Assembly: GCF_038595055.1 (NCBI RefSeq)
Contig: NZ_CP152002.1
Span: 2,338,501-2,402,500, forward strand
Length of the DNA stretch: 64,000 bases
Source of the DNA: Paenibacillus sp. FSL R7-0345
GTDB lineage: Bacteria > Bacillota > Bacilli > Paenibacillales > Paenibacillaceae
Direction: 5' to 3'
Shown one piece after another: positions 35,607-43,730 of the stretch (within the stretch, counting starts at the first letter, position 1; each line of letters begins with the position of its first letter). Under the pieces are notes generated by a model, which searched no databases, was not told the origin of the DNA, and saw only the letters and a program-made list of their open reading frames with translations. Position numbers and translations under genes: made by a program.

Positions 35607-35712
35607 TATTGCAAAGATTGGGCTAGGAACTAGCCTATGAGCTTGGGTAAACTTAGAGCGGTAGTTCTATTGACCAAGAAGCACCCACCTCTTAGGTGGT
35701 GTGTAGTTCACA
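35480..35712 (+). ncRNA. Probable omega (guide) RNA region of the IS605 element
   Basis: In IS605 elements the TnpB guide RNA covers the 3' end of tnpB and the right end, with its guide formed by flanking DNA. Here the stretch after the tnpB stop contains a GGCTAG/CTAGCC hairpin (35621-35635) and the right-end hairpin (35685-35699). Extent and processing are inferred from the family, not seen. Confidence 0.35.
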
Positions 35713-35775
35713 GTGAAGGGTCGGGTAAAAACGCCACTTAATTTGGATCTTGTTCAACAGAAAGGAAACCATAGA

Positions 35776-35976
35776 ATGAACTTAAACTACAAAGTAAGAT
35801 TAGCAGAGTAACCGGATCTCGACTCCTGGATGGCAATGATTGGACTTGTCCGTGACAACTTTACCAGCCTGGTCACGGCTGTGCACCCCGGCCACCGCAG
35901 ACAAGGGATTGCATCAGCGATGCTTGAACGTATTGACAGCAGGTACCAGAGGCTGAGCAGGCAAGATGCTTCGTGA
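35776..35976 (+). pseudogene. GNAT acetyltransferase pseudogene
   Basis: ATG at 35776 (AAAGGAAACC upstream) opens MNLNYKVRLAE, then an in-frame TAA. The same frame continues PDLDSWMAMIGLVRDNF, jumps directly to TAVHPGHRRQGIASAMLERI (the acetyl-CoA-binding loop of GNAT enzymes) and ends in TGA at 35974. The central strands expected between the N-terminal part and the RRQGIA loop are missing, and so is the C-terminal strand. It therefore has a nonsense codon plus deletions. The IS605 right end lies about 65 bp upstream. Confidence 0.75.
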
Positions 35977-36059
35977 AAAGAATAGGAAGATAATGTAACT
36001 TTTGCTGGCGGGCTGCGTATATCAGGAGAATGTCCAAACTGAATCCTGGAGATGATGAT

Positions 36060-37370
36060 ATGCAGCTCATCCGCAATTCTCTTAAAGATCTGATACTTAA
36101 CACTGAAGAGGCCGAGAGTTCACTCCGTAAGTCGATTTACAGTTATCTGACAAGATTCAGGGAACTGGAGCCGCAGCTTCATGCCTTTGTGCCCGAATCT
36201 CAGCAGGAGCAGCGATTGAAGATGGAACAGGAGCGCCTGCTGGCTTCTCTCGCCGGAACTGCCGGTAAGCCGGCTTTATGGGGAATCCCGGTCGGGATCA
36301 AGGATTTGATTCATGCTGCGGGCCTGCCCACACAAGCCGGATCCCGGCTGCCTGCTGAGACACTGGCCGGCGGGGAGGCATCTATAGTTACCCGGCTGCG
36401 TTCACTGGGAGCGGTTATTGCCGGAAAGACGGTAACCGAGGAGTTTGCCTATCACGGGCCGATCGCTACACTTAATCCGCATCATCCTGCACATACTCCA
36501 GGCGGATCCAGTGCAGGCTCGGCTGCTGCGGTTGCCGCAGGCTTATGTCCGCTTGCGTTGGGAACGCAGACGTTACGGTCTGTTCTCGCGCCGGCGTCTT
36601 TTTGCGGAGTGGTGGGTTTTAAGCCAAGCTATAACAGAGTACCGCTGGACGGGGTGATTAAGCTGTCGCCCTCATTTGACACGATCGGCTTCTTCACCCA
36701 GGATCTGTCCGGTATGGAGACAGCTGCTGAACTGCTTGTTCCGGACTGGAATGCCCGGCAGGTGAGCAGCAAGCCTGTGCTTGGTATTCCCAAGGGGATA
36801 TACATGGAGCTGATGAGTACTGAGGTAAAAGCGGTTTTTACAGCGCAGATTCAATCCTTGGAGCAGGCTGGTTATCAGGTGAAGCATGTTCAAATGCCTT
36901 GGGAAGACGAGCTTATTTACGGGAATGCGATGCTGCGGTTTATTCAGGGGGAATTGGCCCGGGAGCAAGCAGAGCTGTTCGGAGCATATGAACAATATTA
37001 CGGTGCCAGTGTCAGGGAAGCCATCATTAGTGGTGTGGCCATTCCGGAGGAGGAGCTGGCTGGATACCGGCTGCTGCAGCTCGATTTAAGGGAGCGTTTA
37101 AAAAGTCTCATGGTACACGAGAAAATTGATCTGTGGGTATCACCGGCACAGGGCGGGACTGCGCCCAAACTGGAGGAGGGTAACACAGGCTGGCCAGGCA
37201 TGACAGCGGTCTGGGGATTTGCCGGTTGCCCGGCCATCAGTATTCCTGCGGCCAGCATAGACGGGCTTCCGCTCGGTTTTCAATGTGTCGGCAACTACGG
37301 GGAAGATGAATGGCTGCTGGCCCGGGCACGTCAGGTGGCATTGGAGCTTTGTCCGGACAAAATTGATTAA
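36060..37370 (+). CDS. Amidase signature family enzyme
   Basis: This 436-residue amidase is related to GatA and bacterial carboxamide hydrolases. The Ser-cisSer-Lys triad is visible: K81 in VGIKDLIHAAG, cis-Ser S151 in GGSSAGSAAAVAAG, and the nucleophile S174 in GTQTLRSVLAPASFCGVVGFKP. Most family members have TGGS at the last position, while this one has TLRS, so the oxyanion loop is unusual. A GatB/GatC partner is not present, so it is not a tRNA amidotransferase. An in-frame ATG at 36030 has AGGAGA touching it; the ATG at 36060 has GGAGATGAT at good spacing. The substrate is unknown. Confidence 0.88.
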   Translation: MQLIRNSLKDLILNTEEAESSLRKSIYSYLTRFRELEPQLHAFVPESQQEQRLKMEQERLLASLAGTAGKPALWGIPVGIKDLIHAAGLPTQAGSRLPAETLAGGEASIVTRLRSLGAVIAGKTVTEEFAYHGPIATLNPHHPAHTPGGSSAGSAAAVAAGLCPLALGTQTLRSVLAPASFCGVVGFKPSYNRVPLDGVIKLSPSFDTIGFFTQDLSGMETAAELLVPDWNARQVSSKPVLGIPKGIYMELMSTEVKAVFTAQIQSLEQAGYQVKHVQMPWEDELIYGNAMLRFIQGELAREQAELFGAYEQYYGASVREAIISGVAIPEEELAGYRLLQLDLRERLKSLMVHEKIDLWVSPAQGGTAPKLEEGNTGWPGMTAVWGFAGCPAISIPAASIDGLPLGFQCVGNYGEDEWLLARARQVALELCPDKID

Positions 37371-37494
37371 TCTGACATACAATTTTTGGTATTCAGCGTA
37401 TATAAGGATGTGCTATTATTTTATTAGTTATTTTATTCATTACTTAATTAATATATTCGTTAACTAATAGAACATAGCATAGGAGGGGCAGAAG

Positions 37495-38280
37495 GTGTAT
37501 CCTCACCATCAAAAGGCAATTGAAGCCATCAGCAGTAAGCTGCAGGCCAGAGAAGAAGTGCTCGGCGTCATTATTGGCGGCTCCGTCGCGCACGGATATG
37601 CAAGTGAAACCTCGGATATTGACATCATGATTGTACTTTCTGAGGAAGACTACCAGCAGGCATTGAGGACCGGAGAGATCGGTTATTTTGAAACAGAATC
37701 CACACCGTATGAAGGCGGTTACGTAGATGGTAAATGCTTGTCGGCAGACTATATCAGAAAGGTTGCGGAAGCCGGAAGCGAACCTGCCAAATATGCGTTT
37801 AAAGATGCCTTTGTTGCCTATTCCAGAATCAACGGACTTGAAGAGCTGATCCGGGCAGCTTCCTGCTATCCTGCAGAGAACAAAGAAGAGAATATGCAGA
37901 AGTTCTACGCTCAGCTCGAGACGTGGAAATGGTATTTTTACGAAGGCTTAAAAAGAGATAACCAGCTGCTGATGGATTATTCCCGTACCAACTATGCCAT
38001 GTTCGCCGGACGGCTGATCTTAGCCTATAATAACAGGCTGTTCCCCTCCTACAAATGGCTGCTCAAGGAGCTGGAGCTGTCAGAGGCTAAGCCAGACAAT
38101 TTCATGGAGCTGCTGGAGGCTGTTGCTACGCTTAAGACCCCGGACTCCATCGAGCGCTTGTATGAGAGTGTTACTGGATTTCATAACTGGTATACATCTA
38201 ACGAGCATTGGACTGTGAGATTTATGCTGGACAGCCAGCTGAACTGGGTAGACGGCATGGTGCCAGTTCTTGATATTTAA
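37495..38280 (+). CDS. Nucleotidyltransferase-domain protein
   Basis: This 261-residue protein of the pol-beta nucleotidyltransferase superfamily has IIGGSVAHGYASETSDIDIMIVL with the GS motif (G29, S30) and metal-binding DxD (D41, D43), followed by a helical C-terminal domain rich in aromatic residues (LETWKWYFYEGLKRDNQLLMDY). The second fold is like that of lincosamide or aminoglycoside-type transferases, but specificity cannot be inferred. It uses a GTG start with GGAGGGG upstream, after an AT-rich promoter region. A good terminator follows. It is not a close paralogue of the nucleotidyltransferase at 30144. Confidence 0.85.
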   Translation: MYPHHQKAIEAISSKLQAREEVLGVIIGGSVAHGYASETSDIDIMIVLSEEDYQQALRTGEIGYFETESTPYEGGYVDGKCLSADYIRKVAEAGSEPAKYAFKDAFVAYSRINGLEELIRAASCYPAENKEENMQKFYAQLETWKWYFYEGLKRDNQLLMDYSRTNYAMFAGRLILAYNNRLFPSYKWLLKELELSEAKPDNFMELLEAVATLKTPDSIERLYESVTGFHNWYTSNEHWTVRFMLDSQLNWVDGMVPVLDI

Positions 38281-38292
38281 TTAAAATAAAGC

Positions 38293-38330
38293 AGCCGCCG
38301 GACACGTTCTGTGTTCAGCGGCTTTTTTTT
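38293..38330 (+). terminator. Rho-independent terminator
   Basis: AGCCGCCGGACAC (38293-38305) pairs with 38311-38323, allowing one mismatch and one G-T pair, and is followed by eight T residues. Confidence 0.88.
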
Positions 38331-38343
38331 GCTGCTTCTAAAT

Positions 38344-38625
38344 CTAGGCATTCATCTTATTATAAGCAGCCAGCAGTTCCTGCAATGGAATTCCATCGAT
38401 GGTCAGACCTTCTGTGTTGCAGTGCTTGATATCCACACCTGAAAGGTCGCAGCCGATCATCCGGCTTCCTGTTAATCTCAGATCGCCGAGGAGTGAATGG
38501 GTAAGATTCAGGTTGGTGAATCTGGAACCGCTCATATTGCTGTCAGTAAATAAGCTGCCGGATAAATTAGTGTTGCTGAAGCTGGCCTGCTCCAGGTTCA
38601 TATTGTAAAAATCCGCCCCGCTCAT
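38344..38625 (-). CDS. Pentapeptide-repeat protein (possibly N-terminally truncated)
   Basis: 93 codons encode tandem A(D/N)Lxx pentapeptide repeats: ADFYNMNLEQASFSNTNLSGSLFTDSNMSGSRFTNLNL and onward, which fold as a right-handed quadrilateral beta-helix. Upstream the same frame stays open (ILAFLEAEFENCLMSGADF) for about 25 codons without a start codon. The best ATG with a GGAG site (near 38672) is in another frame. The true N-terminus has therefore probably been lost to a frameshift, or a rare start is used. Function is unknown; some relatives shield DNA gyrase. Confidence 0.6.
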   Translation of the reverse strand: MSGADFYNMNLEQASFSNTNLSGSLFTDSNMSGSRFTNLNLTHSLLGDLRLTGSRMIGCDLSGVDIKHCNTEGLTIDGIPLQELLAAYNKMNA

Positions 38626-38719
38626 CAGGCAGTTCTCAAACTCCGCTTCCAGAAAAGCCAGTATCCCGGACTGCTGTTGCTCTGCGTATATTCATTGTGG
38701 TACACTCCAGATCTTTTAA

Positions 38720-39889
38720 TTATTGCGGTGCAGGCAGGGTATAGATAAATTGTATATTCTTATTCTCAGGCCCTAAGTTGTAAGCGCGTATGGTTAGCTC
38801 ATTGCCGTTGCGGCCTTCAAACCGCAGATCATCACCGGGGAACATGGAGTCCCACTGATCCAATATCCATTTGCTGTCGGCTGCAGGTAATTGCTCATAT
38901 AAGAGCGTCTGGGTACCGGTGGAACGGTCAACAGCAGTCAAAAAGGCAGTATCACCCGGCCGGATCAGAGCAACATCAGGATAAAAAGCCTCCACATTGT
39001 AATAAACATCCCGCGTTACGCTGGTCCCCATTAATTTAGGCAGGTCGATGGTTTCTTTTACAGCACCGGTACCGTCCTCGATCAGACGCAGGGTCTGCCC
39101 GTCATTCAGCAGCAGTCTGCCCTCGGACCAGAGAGCCGGCTCGTCAAAGGTGGTATGAAAATCAGTATGTGCCTGACGAAGAAGTGCCCCGTTTTTAAGC
39201 AGATAGGTATAGTACTCCGCATAGAGATGCGGTTCACCGTAAGAGTTTCTGACCTGCAATACAGTCAATCCGCCTGGTGTATTCTCGAAGGTGAAATCCA
39301 CAACATCCAGCCCCCTGCCCAGATGGGCGAGCTTACGTTTACTATCTTTGCCGGTTGAGATGTACAGGTCACCGGTATCAAGCGAGACGGAGTAACGTGT
39401 TCCTTTGTAGGTTTCTGAGTAACCCCGGTACATATGGAGACCGTTGGCCAGCAGGCTGCGGGTTTTGGCATCCCAGCGGACGCTGCCGCCTTCCAGTGCC
39501 TTAACCAGGAACTTGGCAGGCAGATACAGTACGTCCTGGACAAGGAAGGGAGTACCGCCGATGTCCATACTGACGTTATCCAGTACGCCATGTGTGCTGC
39601 CTAGCCGCACAGCAAAGCTTTTCTCCCAGCCGCTGAATGAAGCGCGTGTGCGGGTCTTGTCCCAAGTCATTTCGATTCCGAGACTATTAACGATATTAGC
39701 AGGCAGATAGGATACCCCGTTCTTAATGATAGCCGTACCTAATGAGCTTCCTGATATGCCGCTGTCACTGCTATAAGTCACATAATATCTGACTTCCTCA
39801 GTGCTTGATTTAGCAGATGCGGCGCCAGGTGCAGAGCCTGATAAGAGCATAAGCCCGACAGTGGACAAGAGCAGCAGTTTTCTGATCAT
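38720..39889 (-). CDS. Secreted protein with stalk (copper amine oxidase N-terminal-like) domain
   Basis: This 389-residue exported protein has a signal peptide at about 1-26 (MIRKLLLLSTVGLMLLSGSAPGAASA). The next 120 residues show the stalk-domain pattern also called the copper amine oxidase N-terminal-like domain: GVSYLPANIVNSLGIEMTWDKTRTRASF and VLYLPAKFLVKALEGGSVRWDAKTRSLL. The C-terminal part is beta-rich and may form a propeller-like fold (LLLNDGQTLRLIEDGTGAV, AFLTAVDRSTGTQTLL), function unknown. The frame opens at 40009, but the ATG at 39889 has AAGGACGG upstream and begins the signal peptide. No copper-enzyme catalytic domain is present. Confidence 0.82.
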   Translation of the reverse strand: MIRKLLLLSTVGLMLLSGSAPGAASAKSSTEEVRYYVTYSSDSGISGSSLGTAIIKNGVSYLPANIVNSLGIEMTWDKTRTRASFSGWEKSFAVRLGSTHGVLDNVSMDIGGTPFLVQDVLYLPAKFLVKALEGGSVRWDAKTRSLLANGLHMYRGYSETYKGTRYSVSLDTGDLYISTGKDSKRKLAHLGRGLDVVDFTFENTPGGLTVLQVRNSYGEPHLYAEYYTYLLKNGALLRQAHTDFHTTFDEPALWSEGRLLLNDGQTLRLIEDGTGAVKETIDLPKLMGTSVTRDVYYNVEAFYPDVALIRPGDTAFLTAVDRSTGTQTLLYEQLPAADSKWILDQWDSMFPGDDLRFEGRNGNELTIRAYNLGPENKNIQFIYTLPAPQ

Positions 39890-40028
39890 AGAGGTTACCG
39901 TCCTTTCAGAATAAATAGGATCATTAACAGATATGCGATTTAAAAGATTAGACGAAGTAGAGAGGAGAATGTTTCCTTTTTTGTTATAAGAAATAGAAAA
40001 AATATACAAGTCACTTCCATGACCTGGG

Positions 40029-40070
40029 GAACGTACGTTCTTTACATAAGAGAGGTATAAGGATTATAAT
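40029..40070 (+). promoter_or_regulatory. Promoter with a LexA-like palindrome
   Basis: The palindrome GAACGTACGTTC at 40029-40040 matches the core GAAC-N4-GTTC of the Bacillus LexA (DinR) box. It directly precedes -35 TTTACA (40041-40046), and -10 TATAAT is at 40065-40070 with an 18-bp spacer. The promoter faces the hydrolase gene at 40166. SOS control is only an inference, because another repressor could use the same palindrome. Confidence 0.5.
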
Positions 40071-40165
40071 CACAACATAACGGAAACAGAGAACGCCTTG
40101 CCGATTAGTGAAGATTGTTCTTTTTTTACAAGTAAATTATAAATAGCTTAATTGGAGGAGTTCCT

Positions 40166-40984
40166 ATGCCATATTGTCAAGTTGAGAACGCCAATATATA
40201 TTACGAGGAAATGGGTACAGGCAAACCGATTATTATGATCCATGGTTTTTCACCAGACCATCGCCTAATGAGTGGATGTATGGAACCGATATTTGAAAAG
40301 ATCCCCGGTTGGCGCCGTATTTATCTTGACCTGCCTGGAATGGGGCAAACAAAGGATTACGATCGGATAGGTAATTCAGATGATATGCTGGAGGCGGTTA
40401 TTCAATTTATTGAAACGCTTGTCCCAAACCAAGATTATCTCATAGCAGGCGAATCATACGGTGGATATATTACAAGAGGAGTTATTAATAAACATAAAGA
40501 TCGTATTGGTGGTGCTGCACTCATTTGTCCAATGATTATTCCTGAACACAAAAGAAGAGTAGTTCCCGGGCATTTGGTTGTTCATTATGATCGCGAATTT
40601 CTGGACACCTTAAGTGAGGAGCAAATAAATGATTTTAGCGCAAATCAAGTCGTTCTTAATGAATATAATTGGAAAAGGTATTCAGAAGAGATCGTTGCAG
40701 GCTGTAAGATCGCTGACTACGATTTTCTTAGCAAGCTTCAAAGAAACTATGGATTTTCGGCCAATATAGATGGACTGGTTTTTAATAAACCAACATTATT
40801 TACTCTCGGGCGGCAAGATGCAGTCGTTGGTTACAAAGATGCTTTTAGCATTTTAGACAATTATCCTAGAGCAACCTTTGCCGTTCTAGATCGGGCAGGC
40901 CATAATCTGCAGATTGAACAGGCTCAATTATTTGAGTCTCTTATGTATGAATGGCTTGAAAGAGTAGCAGAGTCTGGATTTTAA
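40166..40984 (+). CDS. Alpha/beta hydrolase
   Basis: This 272-residue alpha/beta hydrolase has nucleophile elbow GESYGG with S97, oxyanion region HGFSPDH, acid D218 (LGRQDAV) and histidine H246 (AGHNLQIEQ), so the catalytic triad is complete. It is a cytoplasmic hydrolase of an unknown ester, lactone or similar substrate. GGAGGAG precedes the ATG. The gene and the next one are noticeably more AT-rich in third positions than their neighbours, which may mean recent acquisition. A promoter with a LexA-like palindrome precedes it. Confidence 0.88.
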   Translation: MPYCQVENANIYYEEMGTGKPIIMIHGFSPDHRLMSGCMEPIFEKIPGWRRIYLDLPGMGQTKDYDRIGNSDDMLEAVIQFIETLVPNQDYLIAGESYGGYITRGVINKHKDRIGGAALICPMIIPEHKRRVVPGHLVVHYDREFLDTLSEEQINDFSANQVVLNEYNWKRYSEEIVAGCKIADYDFLSKLQRNYGFSANIDGLVFNKPTLFTLGRQDAVVGYKDAFSILDNYPRATFAVLDRAGHNLQIEQAQLFESLMYEWLERVAESGF

Positions 40985-41086
40985 TTTTAAAAATGATATA
41001 ACTCAGTATTAAATGAATGTACATCAACGCTGAATCACTCAAAGTTTAATAACTAAAGGTTGCAGGAATCAGAAGGAGGAGGATTC

Positions 41087-41728
41087 ATGGAAGCAGATGT
41101 GTTAGAGCGTTTACCAAATCCAGTCAACTTGAAAAGGTTAATGAAAATCCAGGCAACACTAAATATGATTCTCTGTCAGGATGAATGGCTTCGGTACCAT
41201 AGCTTTGTTGAGGACTGGAATGCAGGTGTGAGTATGGCGAAAATAGATAATGGAGCAGGTGATCATTTAATTATTCTGTTTTCCCCTGAAGGTTCCATAA
41301 TAAAGGGCTTCGATCATGAATCTGAATTAAGCCCTTATGCGCAAGATGAACATAAAGTATGGGAAGGGATCTATGATGACGTTCCGCAGGAATTACGATC
41401 TCTACTTAAAAATGAAGCAATTGAAGTAGACGATGTGACTTTTTGTATTTGGCGTAAAAATAGTGATACTAACTGGCACAAAGGTAAAGTTCAGATTCCA
41501 AAAGGTGAAAGTGATGGTTCTGATTTTTTGTTGGGATGTATCTTCCGTACACCAGACGATTTTGCAGCATTTGCAACGGATTATTTTGAGTTATCACTAC
41601 CATTGAATGTTGTTGCAAAAATTTATGATGGTTTCCCCATTACGGAAGAAATGATCGCTATCTTAAATCCCGGCTGTGATGTAAAAGAGGTCTTTCTAGA
41701 ATTAGGGTCATTAGGCTTAAGGGAATAG
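41087..41728 (+). CDS. Hypothetical protein (213 aa)
   Basis: This cytoplasmic protein has no recognised domain. Visible features are an acidic mixed alpha/beta sequence, with GDHLIILFSPEGSIIKGFDHESELSPY and VWEGIYDDVPQELRSLL in the middle, a strand-rich FCIWRKNSDTNWHKGKV segment, and a C-terminus with YDGFPITEEMIAILNP. The ATG at 41087 follows GAAGGAGGAGG; an upstream in-frame TTG would place that site inside the coding region. The composition resembles the preceding hydrolase gene, which ends about 100 bp earlier, so the two may have entered together. A perfect 17-bp terminator stem follows. Confidence 0.72.
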   Translation: MEADVLERLPNPVNLKRLMKIQATLNMILCQDEWLRYHSFVEDWNAGVSMAKIDNGAGDHLIILFSPEGSIIKGFDHESELSPYAQDEHKVWEGIYDDVPQELRSLLKNEAIEVDDVTFCIWRKNSDTNWHKGKVQIPKGESDGSDFLLGCIFRTPDDFAAFATDYFELSLPLNVVAKIYDGFPITEEMIAILNPGCDVKEVFLELGSLGLRE

Positions 41729-41732
41729 TGAT

Positions 41733-41774
41733 GACTTAAAGGCACGGGCATTCGCCCGTGCCTTTAAGTCTTTC
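41733..41774. terminator. Bidirectional terminator with a perfect 17-bp stem
   Basis: GACTTAAAGGCACGGGC at 41733-41749, loop ATTC, then its exact complement at 41754-41770. T-rich sequence follows on the plus strand. It separates the convergent hypothetical and subtilase genes. Confidence 0.92.
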
Positions 41775-41793
41775 TGCGCTAGTAACCTGCTGC

Positions 41794-43062
41794 CTATTTC
41801 TGCTTCTTGCGGCAGTCCAGAAACCGCATATTCACTTCGCCGCTGCCCGCGGTGTTTGGCTTCAGCTTGAGCGGGAAAGCGTTACGCTTCAATGCAGCCT
41901 TAACCTGGCGCGGGGTCAGACAGGGACGAAGCTGCAGCAGCTGGGCGGCTGCGCCTGAAACAATCGGCGTAGATATCGAGGTACCGGACAGCTTGATGTA
42001 ACATTTGCCCACCTTCAGCCCGGGCTGCTGGCGCGCCAGCCTGGAACCGGGTGCGAGGAGGGAAATGACCATTTCCCCTGGTGCCACGATATCAGGTTTT
42101 ACTTTACCTCCAGGGGCTGGCCCGCGGCTGGAATAGAACGTAATCCGGTCATCTGCCTGGGTAACCGTCCGCCGGTCATTCACGGCACCGACCGTGATCG
42201 CCGAGGGGCTGACTCCCGGCGAATCTATTGTGCGGGGAGCCGGACCGCTGTTGCCGGCCGAGATGACGACCGTTAATCCGGCTTTGACTGCTTTTTCCGC
42301 TGCCTGAACCAGCAGGTCTTCTTCCGGCGAAGCCGCTGCAGGCCCGCCGAAGGACATGGACAGGATACGCAGCTTAAGCCGCTTTCTGTTGGCGATGCAC
42401 CATTCTATCCCTTTTATGATGGTAGAGTCGAAGCCTTCGCCGTATTGGTCTAATACCTTCACTCCTACTATACCTGCTTTCGGGGCAGGCCCCTTGTATT
42501 TCCCCTTGCTTGACCATCCGTTCCCTGCCGCATCGCCGCTGATATGTGTACCGTGACCGTTATCATCGTATGGCTTTTTTCGGTGATTGATGAAATCTTT
42601 AAAAGCGATAATCCGGTTGACCGGCCGGGTCAGGTCAGGATGAGGATACACACCTGTATCAATAATGGCGATATGGACCCCTTTTCCGGTAACACCGCGT
42701 GTCTGCTGAAGGGCCGCTGATCCGATTGAAGGCGTTGCGATGTTCAGCGAAGCTTTTTTTACACCGTCCAGATACACTTTGCCGACTTCCCCGCAGCTGC
42801 AGATCCGCTCCAGACATTTCACGGAAACCTGTGCCGATACGGCATTCAACAGGTTGAGCTGGTGCTTTACAGGAAAGGGATGCTCCCCTAAATGCTTCCG
42901 CAGGGCTTCCATACGGGCAGGGGTCAGCTTGTGCTTGAACTGAACAATGACCGGAACCGGTTTGCGTGTTCTATCTGAGCTTCTGGAATGCTGGTGTAGT
43001 CTGCGTTTTAACGGCTTGTTAATTTTGGCGGCATGATGCCGTATCCACCCTAATTCACTCAT
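41794..43062 (-). CDS. S8-family subtilisin-like peptidase (AprX-like)
   Basis: This 422-residue serine protease has the full triad: Asp in IAIIDTGVYPHPDL, His in DDNGHGTHISGDAAG, oxyanion Asn in VVISAGNSGP and Ser in LSGTSISTPIVSGAA. There is no signal peptide; the first about 100 residues form an I9-like propeptide-type domain (PVPVIVQFKHKLTPARMEALRKHL). This resembles the intracellular AprX protease of Bacillus. The frame opens at 43122, but the ATG at 43062 follows GGAGAGGTGA and gives a usual N-terminus. Many Cys residues for a subtilase (for example SVKCLERICSCGEVG) are unusual. Its target proteins are unknown. Confidence 0.92.
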   Translation of the reverse strand: MSELGWIRHHAAKINKPLKRRLHQHSRSSDRTRKPVPVIVQFKHKLTPARMEALRKHLGEHPFPVKHQLNLLNAVSAQVSVKCLERICSCGEVGKVYLDGVKKASLNIATPSIGSAALQQTRGVTGKGVHIAIIDTGVYPHPDLTRPVNRIIAFKDFINHRKKPYDDNGHGTHISGDAAGNGWSSKGKYKGPAPKAGIVGVKVLDQYGEGFDSTIIKGIEWCIANRKRLKLRILSMSFGGPAAASPEEDLLVQAAEKAVKAGLTVVISAGNSGPAPRTIDSPGVSPSAITVGAVNDRRTVTQADDRITFYSSRGPAPGGKVKPDIVAPGEMVISLLAPGSRLARQQPGLKVGKCYIKLSGTSISTPIVSGAAAQLLQLRPCLTPRQVKAALKRNAFPLKLKPNTAGSGEVNMRFLDCRKKQK

Positions 43063-43234
43063 GGCTGTCGTTTCACCTCTCCAATAGCACATCCTATGCA
43101 AAGAGCCGCCCAGGGGATACATATCTATGAAACTGTGACGATATCACATTTATTGCAAGAGTAGGTAAGCACCGCTTCAGAATGCGCAGGAATTGCATTT
43201 AATAGACTATCTTAAAAGAAAGTGGTGAAGCAAA

Positions 43235-43609
43235 GTGAGAGAAGCTGATAAGAAAGCATTATTGGCAAAAAAAGCATTACTGGCAAAGAAAGCACTGATG
43301 GCCCGCAAGTTTAATGCAAAGAAGGTTGTGAAAAGAAAACGCAGAATCAAACAAACCTTTAGCCGCTTTGTGGTTCTGGCAACAAGCACAGGCAATGTTA
43401 ATAAGGATACTACCGGCTGGACAGCCTCTCTGACAAGCGGCGCAGTTACAACCACTACAGATTTCGACGATTTCGGAGTAGCTCAATTTCCGACGATCTC
43501 TACTCTGACAACAGTGTCTTATGTGCTGCGGATTAGAGATGAGGCAGGCAACCTTTTGACAACCAAAAGTGTTTCCGCTAACCGTGAGTTCTTTGTGGCC
43601 CGGTTCTAA
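43235..43609 (+). CDS. Hypothetical protein with a Lys/Ala/Leu repeat at the N-terminus
   Basis: This 124-residue protein is not a recognised family. The N-terminus is a strongly basic helix built from heptads (KKALLAKKALLAKKALMARK, then KKVVKRKRR), which could bind nucleic acid or polymer. The rest is Thr/Ser-rich and beta-like (GNVNKDTTGWTASLTSGAVTTTTDF, TLTTVSYVLRIRDEAGN). It uses a GTG start with AAAGTGGTGAAG upstream. It stands alone, divergent from the subtilase gene, and is followed by a long perfect hairpin. No signal peptide is seen. Confidence 0.65.
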   Translation: MREADKKALLAKKALLAKKALMARKFNAKKVVKRKRRIKQTFSRFVVLATSTGNVNKDTTGWTASLTSGAVTTTTDFDDFGVAQFPTISTLTTVSYVLRIRDEAGNLLTTKSVSANREFFVARF

Positions 43610-43643
43610 TAGTCCTGTAAGCCTGAAGTAGAATAGACACTTC

Positions 43644-43688
43644 TATATCCCCTATAATCATCCTGAATAGGATATTATAGGGGATATA
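43644..43688. repeat. Long perfect inverted repeat (hairpin), possible terminator
   Basis: TATATCCCCTATAAT at 43644-43658 is exactly complementary to 43674-43688, and the loop itself pairs ATCCT with AGGAT around GAAT. The total stem is about 20 bp. It is followed by ATTGATTTAAT rather than a clean T run, so it may be a terminator or a folded leader element for the gene at 43731. Confidence 0.6.
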
Positions 43689-43730
43689 TTGATTTAATAG
43701 AGTTCCAATTCATAAGAGGAGGCTGACGCT

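Larger units (their letters stand above)
34008..35712 (+). mobile_element. IS200/IS605-family insertion sequence with tnpA and tnpB
   Basis: A single-strand-transposing element carries both a Y1 transposase and TnpB. The left end carries an 8-bp stem hairpin CCCCACTT/AAGTGGGG (34013-34032) and the right end a hairpin CCACCT/AGGTGG (35685-35699), as expected for subterminal hairpins recognised by TnpA. There are no inverted terminal repeats or target duplication, also as expected. The exact cleavage points are not resolved; limits are given within about 20 bp. It has inserted between the UvrA2 gene and a GNAT pseudogene. Its genes are much more AT-rich than the flanks. Confidence 0.85.
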
